From Enterobacteriaceae bacterium UBA7338 (GTDB lineage: Bacteria > Pseudomonadota > Gammaproteobacteria > Enterobacterales > Enterobacteriaceae), in the NCBI GenBank assembly GCA_002480085.1, contig DKPJ01000011.1, positions 112,460-176,459 on the forward strand: DNA of 64,000 nt. Direction: 5' to 3'. Position 1 is the stretch's first letter. Each line of letters begins with the position of its first letter. The position numbers were made by a program, and so were the translations under genes. This document shows, in pieces, positions 1-7,677 of the stretch. The notes beneath the pieces were generated by a model, which saw nothing but the letters and a program-made list of their open reading frames with translations, had not been told where the DNA came from and made no database searches.

Positions 1-2
1 AG

Positions 3-701
3 TACGGCAGCCGCGCCGGATTCTGGCGCATCCATAACGAGTTCAGCAGGCGGGGCCTGCCGCTCACCGTATTTGGCGTGGCGATGGCGCTGGCCCGTCA
101 CCCGGACATTGTTGCGGCGATCAAGGCGGCGAACTATGACGTTGTCAGCCATGGCTGGCGCTGGATCCACTACCAGAGTATGGATATTAACCAGGAGCGC
201 GAGCATCTGCACAACGCGGTGCAGGTGTTGACCGATCTGTTCGGTAAAGCGCCTACCGGCTGGTATACCGGACGTGACAGCCCCAACACTCGCCAGCTGG
301 TGGCCGAGCATGGCGGCTTTGACTACGACAGCGACTACTACGGTGACGACCTGCCTTTCTGGACCGAAGTACCGTGCAGCGACGGTTCCCGCAGGCCGCA
401 CCTGATTATTCCCTATACCCTCGATGCCAACGATATGCGCTTTGCCACCGCTCAGGGGTTTAACACCGCCGAGCAGTTTTATACCTATCTGAAAGACAGT
501 TTTGATGTGCTGTACGAGGAGGGGGAGAGCGCGCCGAAGATGATGTCCATCGGTATGCACTGCCGTCTGCTGGGCCGCCCGGGCCGCTTCCGCGCCCTGC
601 AGCGCTTCCTGGACTATATCCAGCAGCATGACCGCGTCTGGGTCTGCACCCGTCAGCAGATCGCCGACCATTGGCGGGCGGTACATCCGTTCGAGCGCTA
701 A
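3..701 (+). CDS. puuE: Allantoinase PuuE, polysaccharide-deacetylase type (5' end outside window)
   Basis: This cofactor-independent allantoinase (HpxB in the Klebsiella scheme) opens the allantoin ring to give allantoate in the cytoplasm, the step before the allantoate genes further along. The frame is open from base 3, so the true start lies left of the window; about 232 residues remain. Visible family features are the YGSRAGFWR segment at the left edge, SHGWRW (the metal-ligand-like His region), GWYTGRDSPNTR, YDSDYYGDDLPFW and the C-terminal SIGMHCRLLGRPGR. These are characteristic of PuuE rather than of metallo-dependent AllB. It ends 118 bases before the convergent hpxZ, with a BIME element between. 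The family call is firm; the N-terminal part cannot be judged. Confidence 0.9.
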   Translation, partial: YGSRAGFWRIHNEFSRRGLPLTVFGVAMALARHPDIVAAIKAANYDVVSHGWRWIHYQSMDINQEREHLHNAVQVLTDLFGKAPTGWYTGRDSPNTRQLVAEHGGFDYDSDYYGDDLPFWTEVPCSDGSRRPHLIIPYTLDANDMRFATAQGFNTAEQFYTYLKDSFDVLYEEGESAPKMMSIGMHCRLLGRPGRFRALQRFLDYIQQHDRVWVCTRQQIADHWRAVHPFER

Positions 702-708
702 TACATCA

Positions 709-793
709 TCGTCCGGTGGCGCTTCGCTTACCGGGCCTACAAACCACATCGTGCCCACTGTAGGCCGGGTCAGGCGAAGCCGCCACCCGGCGT
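709..793. repeat. BIME: two inverted REP elements
   Basis: Two REP-like units face each other between the convergent puuE and hpxZ genes. The left one contains CCGGTGGCGCTTCGCTTACC and the right one the inverted GGCGAAGCCGCCACCCGG; both arms end in GGCCTACA or its complement TGTAGGCC. This is the usual enterobacterial BIME arrangement at a convergent gene end and may stabilise the 3' ends of both transcripts. Confidence 0.8.
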
Positions 794-818
794 TACAGAG
801 CCAACAGGCTATGCCCGG

Positions 819-1205
819 TCAGCTCATCACGCTCACCTGCGCGGCAACGATGCGCCAGCCGTAGGGGAAGCGCACCCAGGTCTGCTGCTGACGGCCAATA
901 CGGTCGCTACCTGTGCGGGTGAACTCGGTGCTGCACACCGCGTAGTCCTCACCAAAGGTGGTAATAACCGTGTTGCGCAATTCACGCTGTAGCCCCGCGG
1001 CAGAGCGGGCCGCCCGGAAGGCGCGGATCTCTTCAATACCGTAGAGGTTCTCCCCGGCGCCCAGCCGCACGGTGCGGGCGTCGTGCCAGAACAGCTCGTC
1101 CAGCACCGCAACCTCATTACTTACCAGCGCCTCTTCGTACCGGTAGAAGGCAGCGGTGACCTCGGCGAGCACCAGCGGGCGGTTTATATTATCCAGATGT
1201 ATCAT
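819..1205 (-). CDS. hpxZ: HpxZ, AtzH/SnoaL-like protein (DUF3225)
   Basis: This 128-residue protein belongs to the NTF2/SnoaL-like DUF3225 family (AtzH/HpxZ). In Klebsiella hpxZ closes the hpxWXYZ operon of the oxalurate/oxamate branch of urate degradation; its exact role is not established here. The sequence shows the expected small alpha+beta fold pattern, with FYRYEEALVSNEVAVLDELFW near the N-terminus (helix and pocket wall), GIEEIRAFR and a C-terminal WVRFPYGWRIVAAQVS strand pair. Its start overlaps the hpxY stop by four bases, so it is translationally coupled to the amidase. Length and order match the hpx operon. Confidence 0.85.
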   Translation of the reverse strand: MIHLDNINRPLVLAEVTAAFYRYEEALVSNEVAVLDELFWHDARTVRLGAGENLYGIEEIRAFRAARSAAGLQRELRNTVITTFGEDYAVCSTEFTRTGSDRIGRQQQTWVRFPYGWRIVAAQVSVMS

Positions 1206-2596
1206 GCTAGCTCCTTAGGATGTGCATCGGCGATGCCCTGTTGTTCCAGCACTCGCGCAGCGCGCAGGCAGGCCTGTTCATTAAAGGGGGCAGCAATCAG
1301 CTGTAAACCTGTCGGCAGCCCGCTGCGGCTGCGCAGCGGCACCGTGGTCACCGGCAAACCTAAAAACGAGATCGGCTGCGTCAGCATCCCCATGCTGGCG
1401 CGGATGGGCAGCGGCTGGCCGTTAATCATCATCGTCTGATCGCCAATCGGCGTCGCGCTGCGTGGGGTTGCCGGAGCGATCAGCACGTCGGCATGATTGA
1501 ACAGCGCCCTGAACGCCTGCTGGGCGTGGCGGCGAAAGCGCTGGGCCTGCACGTACCAGGCAGAGGGGATCATCGCCCCGGCCAGCAGACGCTCCCGGGA
1601 GTGCGGCTCAAAGCGTTCCGGCTCGCGGCGCAGGGCGGGGAGATAGTGATTCCCCCCCTCGGAGGCGCTGATGATAAACGCCGCCGAGCGCGACAGCTCC
1701 GCCTCCGGGAAAATCAGCTCCGCGTGGGCGTCAAGGGCGTGTGCGGCACGGCTTAGCGCCTCCCGGGCGTCGTCATCACACCAGGTCGTAAAGTAGCCGC
1801 CGAGCACCGCGCAGCGCAGCCCCTCCAGCCCGCGATCCAGCAGCGGAGTTGTCCGCTCGCTGGCGCAGTCGCGCTGGAAACCATCGTCGGGGTCCTGCCC
1901 CTGCAGCGCATCGTAAACCGCCGCCAGATCCTCAACCCGGCGGGCAAAGGGACCGATATGGTCAAGGCTGGCAACGAAGGGATGCGTGCCCGCACGGGAG
2001 AGGCGGCCAAAGGTCGGCTTCAGGCCAAAGATGCCGCACAGGGAGGCGGGGACGCGGATCGAGCCGTTGGTATCACTGCCGAGAGAGAAGTGCACCAGCC
2101 CGGCGGCCACCGCTGCCGCCGATCCGCCGGAGGAGCCGCCCGCAATGCGCGTCAGGTCGTGCGGATTGCGCGTCGCGCCGTAGTGGCTGTTTTCGGTGGT
2201 GAAGCCGTAGGCGTAGGCATCCATGTTCAGCATTCCGGCGAGCAGCCCCCCGGCGCGCTTAAGCTGGCGCACCGCAAAGCCGTCGCGCTCGGCAGCGGGG
2301 CGATGGCTTAACAGCTGTGCCCCGGCAAGGGTGGCGTGCCCGGCCACGTCAAACAGGTTTTTCACCGCGTAGGGAACGCCCGCCAGCGGGGGGAGGGGCT
2401 GCCCGTCCCGACGTAGGGTATCGATACGCTCCGCTTCCGCCAGCATCCGCGTTTCGGTCACCGTGGTCCAGGCGTTGATCTGCGGATTAACCCGGGCAAT
2501 GTCATCCAGCGTCTGGCGGGCAATCTCCCTAGCGCTCACGGCCCCGCTGGCCAGCGCCTGCTGGATATCGTTAATACTCATCTCGTTAAGCGTCAT
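1202..2596 (-). CDS. hpxY: HpxY, AtzE-family amidase
   Basis: This 464-residue amidase-signature hydrolase is most like AtzE/HpxY, which cleaves C-N bonds of ureido or amide substrates; in the hpx operon it is assigned to the oxalurate-to-oxamate region of purine breakdown. The Ser-cisSer-Lys triad is visible as Lys79 (VPYAVKN), Ser155 (GGSSGGSAAA) and Ser179 (SDTNGSIRVPAS), with the canonical 24-residue gap between the two serines. AtzE-type amidases need a small AtzG-like partner, here HpxX, whose stop overlaps this start by four bases. It is cytoplasmic, with no signal peptide. Substrate assignment rests on operon context. Confidence 0.88.
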   Translation of the reverse strand: MTLNEMSINDIQQALASGAVSAREIARQTLDDIARVNPQINAWTTVTETRMLAEAERIDTLRRDGQPLPPLAGVPYAVKNLFDVAGHATLAGAQLLSHRPAAERDGFAVRQLKRAGGLLAGMLNMDAYAYGFTTENSHYGATRNPHDLTRIAGGSSGGSAAAVAAGLVHFSLGSDTNGSIRVPASLCGIFGLKPTFGRLSRAGTHPFVASLDHIGPFARRVEDLAAVYDALQGQDPDDGFQRDCASERTTPLLDRGLEGLRCAVLGGYFTTWCDDDAREALSRAAHALDAHAELIFPEAELSRSAAFIISASEGGNHYLPALRREPERFEPHSRERLLAGAMIPSAWYVQAQRFRRHAQQAFRALFNHADVLIAPATPRSATPIGDQTMMINGQPLPIRASMGMLTQPISFLGLPVTTVPLRSRSGLPTGLQLIAAPFNEQACLRAARVLEQQGIADAHPKELA

Positions 2597-2781
2597 GCTC
2601 TATAGACTCCTGCAATCTCCAGTCGATCGTCGAGGGGAAAGGCCATCAGCGGCTCGGCCATGGCGGCGATGCGGCTGAACTGCATCTCCAGCTCGGCGCG
2701 GCGGGTGTCGTCCATCTCCAGATCGAGGATCTGCGTCATCTGCGCCAGATATGTGGCCCAGTCGGGCTGTGCATTACTCAT
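2593..2781 (-). CDS. hpxX: HpxX, AtzG-like small amidase partner (DUF4089)
   Basis: This 62-residue AtzG/DUF4089-type protein is expected to bind and stabilise the adjacent amidase, as AtzG does for AtzE. The start at 2781 is chosen over upstream in-frame codons because it has AGGAG at the right distance and gives the family length. The protein is largely helical: TYLAQMTQILDLEMDD then RAELEMQFSRIAAMAEPLM, followed by the typical FPLDDRLEIAGVYRA tail. It sits between hpxW and hpxY with a ten-base gap before it and a four-base overlap after it. The open frame continues upstream into hpxW, but that part is not needed. Confidence 0.85.
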   Translation of the reverse strand: MSNAQPDWATYLAQMTQILDLEMDDTRRAELEMQFSRIAAMAEPLMAFPLDDRLEIAGVYRA

Positions 2782-2791
2782 TTGTTTCTCC

Positions 2792-4375
2792 TTAAAAACC
2801 GGCGGCCGAGCCGTTGCTACGCGGATCGGCTGCGCCCTCAAACAGGCCGTTGGGATGGCGGACGATAGCCCCGGCGTGGCCCATCGCTTCACTATAGTCG
2901 GGCAGGACCTCCACCTCGTGTCCCAGCGCCCGCAGGCGAGCGACGCTCTCGGGCGAAAAGCGGCCCTCCAGCTTTAGCGAATCCGAGGTCTGCCCCCAGG
3001 TTCGTCCCAGCAGCCAGCGCGGTTGGGAGATGCTCTCCTGCAGCGGCACGCCCTGCAGAATGTAGCGGGTGAAAATCGCCGCCTGGGTCTGCGGCTGGCC
3101 GTCGCCACCCATCGAACCGTAAACCATCAACCGGCCATCGCTAAGACGTGCAGCGGCGGGGTTGAGGGTATGAAACGGCTGCTTGCCCGGTGCCAGCGCC
3201 AGCAGGTGCGCCGGATCGAGGCTGAACGAGGCCCCGCGGTTCTGCCAGACGATGCCGGTATCGGGAAGCACCACGCCGCTGCCGAACTCATGGTAGAGGC
3301 TTTGAATAAAGGAGACCGCCAGCCCGCTCTTATCCATCGTCCCCATCCACACGGTGTCGCCCGGGCCTTTACCCGTTCTCCAGGGGGCGGCACGGCTGTC
3401 GTCTATGCGATCGGCCAGCGGCTGTAACGCCGCAGGATCAAGCAGGCTCTGAATGTCGGTGTCGAGATGGCGGGGATCGGTAATGTGCGCATCCCGCAGG
3501 CGAAAGGCCAGCTTGGTGGCCTCGGCGATGCGGTGCACGGTTTGGGCCTCGTCGGCCTGGGCCATATCCAGGCGGTCAGTGATGCCGAGGATGGCCAGCG
3601 ACACTAGCCCTTGAGTGGGCGGAGCCAGGTTCCACAGCTCGCCGTGCTGGTGCTGAAGCCTGAGCGGCTGAGGACGCCGGGCGTGATGCTGCTGCAGATC
3701 GGCAAGAGTAACAGGGAGGCCGAGCTTTGCCATGCCGTCGGCCATCTGTTCCGCCAGCGGACCACGATAAAAGCTCTCCAGCCCCTCCTCAACCAGCCGT
3801 TGCAGGGTAGAGGCGAGCGCGGGCTGGTGAAAGCGGCTGCCCGCAGTCGGCGGCTCATCGTTGACCAGGTACGTCTCCGCAAAGCCGGGCAGGTGGCGCA
3901 GCTCCGCTAACTTGCTGGCGGTCGCGTTGGCCTGAGATTGCGTAATCGGGATCCCCTCCGTGGCATAGCCGATGGCGTCCGCCAGCAGGCGCGAGAGCGG
4001 CAGCGCTTTGCCGGTCAACGACTGGGAGATATTCAGCGCCTCCTCCCATCCGCTGACGGTTCCCGCGACGGTCAGCGCCGCGCGCGGGCCACGGTGCGGG
4101 ATCTGCGTGAGATCGCTATAGGCGGCAAGCGATGCCAGCGAACCTGCCGCGCCGCTGGCGTCAATGGCGATGGGGTCGCCCTCCGGCGGAACGATAAGCC
4201 AGAAGCCATCGCCGCCGAGGCCGTTCATATGCGGGTAGACCACGGCAATGGTTGCAGCTGCGGCCACCATTGCCTCAATGGCGCTGCCGCCTTCGCGAAG
4301 TACGGCAAGCGCGCTCTGGCTTGCCAGATGGTGGGGGGCCACCGCCATTCCATGAGCGGAAAAATGACTCTGCAC
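2792..4375 (-). CDS. hpxW: HpxW, oxamate amidohydrolase (gamma-glutamyltransferase family)
   Basis: This Ntn-hydrolase of the gamma-glutamyltransferase family (527 residues) corresponds to the Klebsiella pneumoniae enzyme HpxW, which hydrolyses oxamate to oxalate and ammonia. Such enzymes self-cleave to give an N-terminal Thr nucleophile; the candidate is Thr341 in GPGDTVWMGTMD. Other family features are GLGGDGFWLI (around residues 52-61), the APPTQG segment and YGSMGGDGQPQTQ in the small subunit. No signal peptide is apparent, unlike periplasmic Ggt, so it should be cytoplasmic. It is first gene of hpxWXYZ and is divergent from hpxU; a sigma-54-like promoter lies about 37 bases upstream of the start. 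Confidence 0.9.
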   Translation of the reverse strand: MQSHFSAHGMAVAPHHLASQSALAVLREGGSAIEAMVAAAATIAVVYPHMNGLGGDGFWLIVPPEGDPIAIDASGAAGSLASLAAYSDLTQIPHRGPRAALTVAGTVSGWEEALNISQSLTGKALPLSRLLADAIGYATEGIPITQSQANATASKLAELRHLPGFAETYLVNDEPPTAGSRFHQPALASTLQRLVEEGLESFYRGPLAEQMADGMAKLGLPVTLADLQQHHARRPQPLRLQHQHGELWNLAPPTQGLVSLAILGITDRLDMAQADEAQTVHRIAEATKLAFRLRDAHITDPRHLDTDIQSLLDPAALQPLADRIDDSRAAPWRTGKGPGDTVWMGTMDKSGLAVSFIQSLYHEFGSGVVLPDTGIVWQNRGASFSLDPAHLLALAPGKQPFHTLNPAAARLSDGRLMVYGSMGGDGQPQTQAAIFTRYILQGVPLQESISQPRWLLGRTWGQTSDSLKLEGRFSPESVARLRALGHEVEVLPDYSEAMGHAGAIVRHPNGLFEGAADPRSNGSAAGF

Positions 4376-4411
4376 GGGCTGTCCTCATGATCTGAAGTGT
4401 GTCCGTGAACT

Positions 4412-4427
4412 TGCAAAAGCTGTTCCA
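4412..4427 (-). promoter_or_regulatory. Candidate sigma-54 promoter of hpxWXYZ
   Basis: Read on the minus strand the sequence is TGGAACAGCTTTTGCA. GG and GC are separated by exactly ten bases, as required for the -24/-12 elements, and the -12 box TTGCA is perfect. It lies upstream of the hpxW start at 4375, leaving a short leader. The -24 box deviates from TGGCAC in two positions. Confidence 0.6.
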
Positions 4428-4436
4428 CTTCCGGGC

Positions 4437-4447
4437 GAAAAGTTTCA
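4437..4447 (-). promoter_or_regulatory. TGAAAC half-site upstream of hpxW (possible HpxU site)
   Basis: On the minus strand this reads TGAAACTTTTC, and it is partly self-complementary (GAAAAGTTTC). It carries the same TGAAAC core as two other elements in this cluster, at 4517 and 5527. Position just upstream of the sigma-54-like hpxW promoter would suit regulation by the RpiR-type HpxU. This is inference from repetition only. Confidence 0.35.
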
Positions 4448-4516
4448 GCCGCGAAGAGGACTGCGTTTTTATCGTATCTGGCATGCATTGTGAAAGGGGT
4501 TAGCGGTATAGTTTGC

Positions 4517-4527
4517 TGAAACAAAAG
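4517..4527 (+). promoter_or_regulatory. TGAAACAAAAG element in front of hpxU
   Basis: The 11-mer TGAAACAAAAG lies 13 bases before the hpxU start. The same 11-mer occurs inverted at 5527-5537 in front of the allantoate operon. Recurrence in both control regions of a cluster with one RpiR-type repressor makes it a candidate HpxU operator (autoregulation). Confidence 0.45.
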
Positions 4528-4540
4528 TTACAGAGGCCTT

Positions 4541-5380
4541 ATGGAACAGCTTGATGAACGCCTGAAAGGGCAATATGCGTCGCTATCACCCCAGGAGCAG
4601 CGGGTGGCGAACTTTATTTTCGATCACTTTGACGATCTGATCGGCTACAACAGCGCCGAGCTGGCGCAGCTTAGCGGGGTATCGAAGGCGACGGTGAGCC
4701 GCCTGTTTAAGCGTCTGGGATACGAGAAGTATAAGGATATGCGTGACGAGCTGCGCACCCTGCGCCAGAGCGGCATGCCGCTGACCGATAATCGCGATGC
4801 GGTGCAGGGCAACACGCTGCTGGCCCGCCACTATAAACAGGAGATGGCGAACCTGACTCAGTGGGTCAACGCCTTAGACCCACAGCAGTTTGCCGAGGTG
4901 ATTACCGCCTTGGTCACCGCCCGACGGATTGTGATTATCGGCATGCGTAACGCCTATCCGGCAGCGCTGCACCTGCGCCAGCAGCTGTTGCAGGCCCGCG
5001 GCCAGGTGCTGGTTCTGCCGCAGCCGGGGCAGAGCCTGAGCGAAGAGCTGGTGGATCTCACCCCCGACGATCTGGTGATTGTGATGGCGTTTCGCCGCCG
5101 CCCGCGCATTATCCGCCCACTGCTCCAGCAGCTGCAGGCCGACAGCGTTCCGGTGGTGCTGATGTGCGAGCCGCAGGCGCACGGCCTGCTGCCGCTGGCG
5201 CGCTGGCAGCTCTGCACCCCGCTGGACAGCGTCTCCGCCTACGACAGCTATGCAGCGGTGAATAGCCTGATCAACCTGCTGGCCAACGCTTTTTTGCATG
5301 AAATTCTCGATAAGGGACGGCCGCGCATTCATCACATCGCCACCCTCTATCAGCAGCTGGACGAGCTGGAACAGCGATAA
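4541..5380 (+). CDS. hpxU: HpxU, RpiR-family transcriptional repressor
   Basis: This RpiR-type regulator (279 residues) has an N-terminal HTH_6 domain (about residues 1-77, with LSPQEQRVANFIFDHFDDL and LAQLSGVSKATVSRLFKRLGY as the recognition region) and a C-terminal SIS sugar-phosphate-isomerase-like domain (about 110-260, starting near ALVTARRIVIIGMRNAY). In K. pneumoniae an RpiR-type repressor named HpxU sits in this position and controls the allantoate genes; the divergent hpxW and downstream importer operon here match that arrangement. The ligand is presumably a pathway intermediate. ATG at 4541 gives a full HTH domain. It is not expected to be co-transcribed with the next gene, which has its own sigma-54-like promoter. 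Confidence 0.88.
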   Translation: MEQLDERLKGQYASLSPQEQRVANFIFDHFDDLIGYNSAELAQLSGVSKATVSRLFKRLGYEKYKDMRDELRTLRQSGMPLTDNRDAVQGNTLLARHYKQEMANLTQWVNALDPQQFAEVITALVTARRIVIIGMRNAYPAALHLRQQLLQARGQVLVLPQPGQSLSEELVDLTPDDLVIVMAFRRRPRIIRPLLQQLQADSVPVVLMCEPQAHGLLPLARWQLCTPLDSVSAYDSYAAVNSLINLLANAFLHEILDKGRPRIHHIATLYQQLDELEQR

Positions 5381-5383
5381 TGG

Positions 5384-5418
5384 GGCACCATGCTGGGGTT
5401 TAGCACCGTTTTGGTGCG
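5384..5418 (+). promoter_or_regulatory. Two tandem NtrC-like binding sites
   Basis: Two 17-bp elements resembling the NtrC site TGCACCANNNTGGTGCA lie side by side. Site 1 (5384-5400) is GGCACCATGCTGGGGTT, 12 of 14 defined positions if the outer bases are scored loosely; site 2 (5402-5418) is AGCACCGTTTTGGTGCG. They sit roughly 75-110 bases upstream of a sigma-54-like promoter, a normal enhancer distance, and start four bases after the hpxU stop codon. Confidence 0.6.
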
Positions 5419-5492
5419 GGAGAGTGCAGCTTACTTTCTCGTTTATGATGGCTATTTAGGCATTTAAGGCTGATTTAACGTTTATCCGTATC

Positions 5493-5508
5493 TGGCACAT
5501 AAGTTGCA
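5493..5508 (+). promoter_or_regulatory. Sigma-54 promoter of the allantoate operon
   Basis: TGGCACATAAGTTGCA matches the -24/-12 consensus closely: TGGCAC, exactly ten bases between GG and GC, then TTGCA. It lies 53 bases before the start of the importer's binding-protein gene and downstream of the NtrC-like pair, so the operon should be switched on under nitrogen limitation. Confidence 0.75.
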
Positions 5509-5526
5509 AAAGTCTGGCTATAGAAT

Positions 5527-5537
5527 CTTTTGTTTCA
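5527..5537 (-). promoter_or_regulatory. Inverted TGAAACAAAAG element over the predicted transcription start
   Basis: CTTTTGTTTCA on the plus strand is the exact reverse complement of the element in front of hpxU. It falls about 20 bases downstream of the -12 box, that is over or just after the expected start of transcription, where a repressor such as HpxU could block the operon. Confidence 0.45.
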
Positions 5538-5560
5538 TGCTAACGTAACGGGTAAACACC

Positions 5561-6346
5561 ATGAGAAAACTTTTGATCGCACTGGCCGGGGCCGCTTGTC
5601 TGTTAACTCACCTGTCGGCAGCGAAGGCCGATCAGCTGCAGGATATTGAGAAACGCGGCACGCTTCGGGTCGCCGTCCCGCAGGACTTCCCACCGTTTGG
5701 CTCAGTAGGGACCGATCTGCAGCCGCAGGGCTACGACATCGATATGGCGCGCTACCTTGCCAAAGAGATGAAGCTCAAGCTGCAGCTGGTCCCCGTGACC
5801 AGCGCCAACCGGGTGCCCTATCTGCAAACGGACAAGGTGGACCTGGTGATCTCCAGCCTCGGTAAAAACGCCGAGCGTGAAAAGGTGATTGATTTCAGCC
5901 GCGCCTATGCACCTTTCTTCCTTGGGGTCTTTGGTCCAAAAGGCGCTGAGCTGAAGGATGCCGCAGGGCTGAGCGGTAAAACCATCGGCGTCACCCGCGG
6001 CGCGGTCGAAGATATGGTGCTGACCAGCATTGCGCCGAAAGAGGCGCAGGTAAAACGTTACGAGGATAACAACACCACCCTGTCGGCGTATCTGTCGGGT
6101 CAGGTAGAGTACGTTGCTACCGGTAACCTCGTCGTGGCGGCTATCTCCCGGCAAAACGCCGACAAAGCGCCGGTGCCGAGCTTTATGCTGAAAGATTCCC
6201 CATGCTTTATCGGCCTGAAGAAGAACGAGCCGGCGCTGAAGGCGAAGGTGGATGCGCTTATCGAGCAGGGCGTGAAGGATGGCACCCTGAACAAACTCTC
6301 CGAGCAGTGGATGAAAGCGCCGCTGCCCGCCAGCCTTGGCGTGTAA
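5561..6346 (+). CDS. Amino-acid-type ABC importer, periplasmic binding protein (allantoate cluster)
   Basis: This solute-binding protein (261 residues) of the polar amino acid family (SBP_bac_3) begins with a Sec signal peptide, MRKLLIALAGAACLLTHLSA followed by AKA-DQ. The mature part starts with IEKRGTLRVAVPQDFPPFG and GYDIDMARYLAKEM, typical of this family. As first gene of the operon ending in hpxJK it should capture allantoate or a related ureide in the periplasm; by position it would correspond to hpxF of the K. pneumoniae hpxFGHIJK operon. Substrate is inferred from context. The gene is followed nine bases later by the first permease. Confidence 0.85.
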   Translation: MRKLLIALAGAACLLTHLSAAKADQLQDIEKRGTLRVAVPQDFPPFGSVGTDLQPQGYDIDMARYLAKEMKLKLQLVPVTSANRVPYLQTDKVDLVISSLGKNAEREKVIDFSRAYAPFFLGVFGPKGAELKDAAGLSGKTIGVTRGAVEDMVLTSIAPKEAQVKRYEDNNTTLSAYLSGQVEYVATGNLVVAAISRQNADKAPVPSFMLKDSPCFIGLKKNEPALKAKVDALIEQGVKDGTLNKLSEQWMKAPLPASLGV

Positions 6347-6355
6347 GGCGCGTGA

Positions 6356-7021
6356 ATGACCGAACAACTTAACTTTTCCGAACTCTGGCCGCACTGGCCC
6401 GAGCTGCTGGCGGGACTGTGGATCACCGTGCAGCTAACGGTGATGGCGACGGCGGGAGGCCTGGCATTGGGCATTCTCGGCGCCGCCATTCGCAGCGGAC
6501 GCCCGTCGTGGCTCAGCCGCATCTGGGGCGCGTACGTGGAGCTGATCCGCAACACGCCTTTTGTCGTACAGCTGTTTTTTATTGTCTTTGGCCTGCCCAA
6601 CATGGGCCTCAAAATGACGGCGGGAGAGGCTGCGCTGCTGGCGATGATCGTCAACCTCGGTGCCTACAGCACTGAGATTATCCGCGCCGGGATCCAGGTG
6701 ACGCCGAAGGGGCAGTGGGAGGCCGGGCGGGTGCTGGGCTTTACCCGCATCCAGACCTTTATCCGCATCGTGCTGCCCCCTGCTTTGCAGCGTATCTACC
6801 CGGCGCTGGTGAGCCAGTGCATCATCGTCATGCTGGGATCGTCGGTGGTGTCGCAGGTCTCCTATGAGGAGCTGACCTTTGCCGCCAACCTGATCCAGTC
6901 CCGGACCTTTCTGAGCTTCGAGGTCTATCTGGTGACGGCTGGGATCTACTTAATTCTGTCGATCGCCATGCGCCAGCTGCTGCTGGCGGCGGGACGGAGA
7001 TGGCTGGGAGTGCAGGCATGA
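6356..7021 (+). CDS. ABC importer permease (HisM/GlnP type), first of two
   Basis: This inner-membrane permease of 221 residues belongs to the polar amino acid HisMQ/GlnP family. It has an N-terminal segment LLAGLWITVQLTVMATAGGLALG, the PFVVQLFFIVFGLP motif and the EAA loop (EIIRAGIQVTPKGQWEAGRVLG) that docks on the ATPase. About five hydrophobic segments are visible. Its TGA stop overlaps the next permease start (ATGA), so the two permeases are probably made in equal amounts as a heterodimer. The likely substrate is allantoate or a related ureide, by operon position. Confidence 0.85.
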   Translation: MTEQLNFSELWPHWPELLAGLWITVQLTVMATAGGLALGILGAAIRSGRPSWLSRIWGAYVELIRNTPFVVQLFFIVFGLPNMGLKMTAGEAALLAMIVNLGAYSTEIIRAGIQVTPKGQWEAGRVLGFTRIQTFIRIVLPPALQRIYPALVSQCIIVMLGSSVVSQVSYEELTFAANLIQSRTFLSFEVYLVTAGIYLILSIAMRQLLLAAGRRWLGVQA

Positions 7022-7677
7022 TGAACACCTTTACCGACTGGGACATTATCCGCAACCTGCTGCTGGCCGGGCGCTGGACGGTGCTGCTCTCGCTGGTGGC
7101 CTTTACCGGCGGCGCGCTGGTGACGCTGCCGCTCCTGCTGCTTCGCCTGACCGGCGGGCGGCAGGTGCAGCGCCTGATCCGCGGTTATGTCGAGCTGTTC
7201 CAGGGGACACCGCTGTTGATGCAGCTGTTTCTGGCCTTCTTCGGCGTGGCGATGTTTGGTATCGACGTCTCACCCTGGACGGCAGCCTCGCTGGCGCTGA
7301 CCCTCTATACCAGCGCTTTTCTGCTTGATATTTGGTTTGGCAGCATTCGTGCCCTGCCGAAAGGGCAGTGGGAGGCGTCGCGCTGCCTGGGGCTAAGCTT
7401 TGGCCAGACCCTCTGGCGGGTGGTCGCCCCGCAGGCGTTGCGCATTGCCATTGCCCCAACGGTGGGCTTTGCCGTGCAGGTGATTAAAGGCACGGCGCTG
7501 GCGTCAATCATTGGCTTCGTTGACCTGACCAAGGCCGGGACGATGCTGACCAACGTCACCTATCAGCCCTTTAAAGTCTTTGCGCTGGTGGCGCTGGGCT
7601 ACTTCATTCTGTGCTACCCGCTGTCCCGCTACAGCCGCTATCTGGAGAATAAATTCAATGCCTCTCATCACCATTAA
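7018..7677 (+). CDS. ABC importer permease (HisQ type), second of two
   Basis: Second inner-membrane permease of the allantoate-cluster importer (219 residues). The ATG at 7018, overlapping the preceding stop, is preferred over the in-frame ATG 18 bases upstream because it gives the coupled ATGA junction. Family marks are LLLAGRWTVLLSLVAFTGGALV, QGTPLLMQLFLAFFG and the EAA loop DIWFGSIRALPKGQWEASRC. Its last 20 bases overlap the ATPase start. Confidence 0.84.
   Translation: MMNTFTDWDIIRNLLLAGRWTVLLSLVAFTGGALVTLPLLLLRLTGGRQVQRLIRGYVELFQGTPLLMQLFLAFFGVAMFGIDVSPWTAASLALTLYTSAFLLDIWFGSIRALPKGQWEASRCLGLSFGQTLWRVVAPQALRIAIAPTVGFAVQVIKGTALASIIGFVDLTKAGTMLTNVTYQPFKVFALVALGYFILCYPLSRYSRYLENKFNASHHH

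Noticed and set aside
4484..4500. Third sigma-54 promoter near TGGCATGCATTGTGA
   Set aside because: The GG-N10 position does not fall on GC, so the -12 element is missing.
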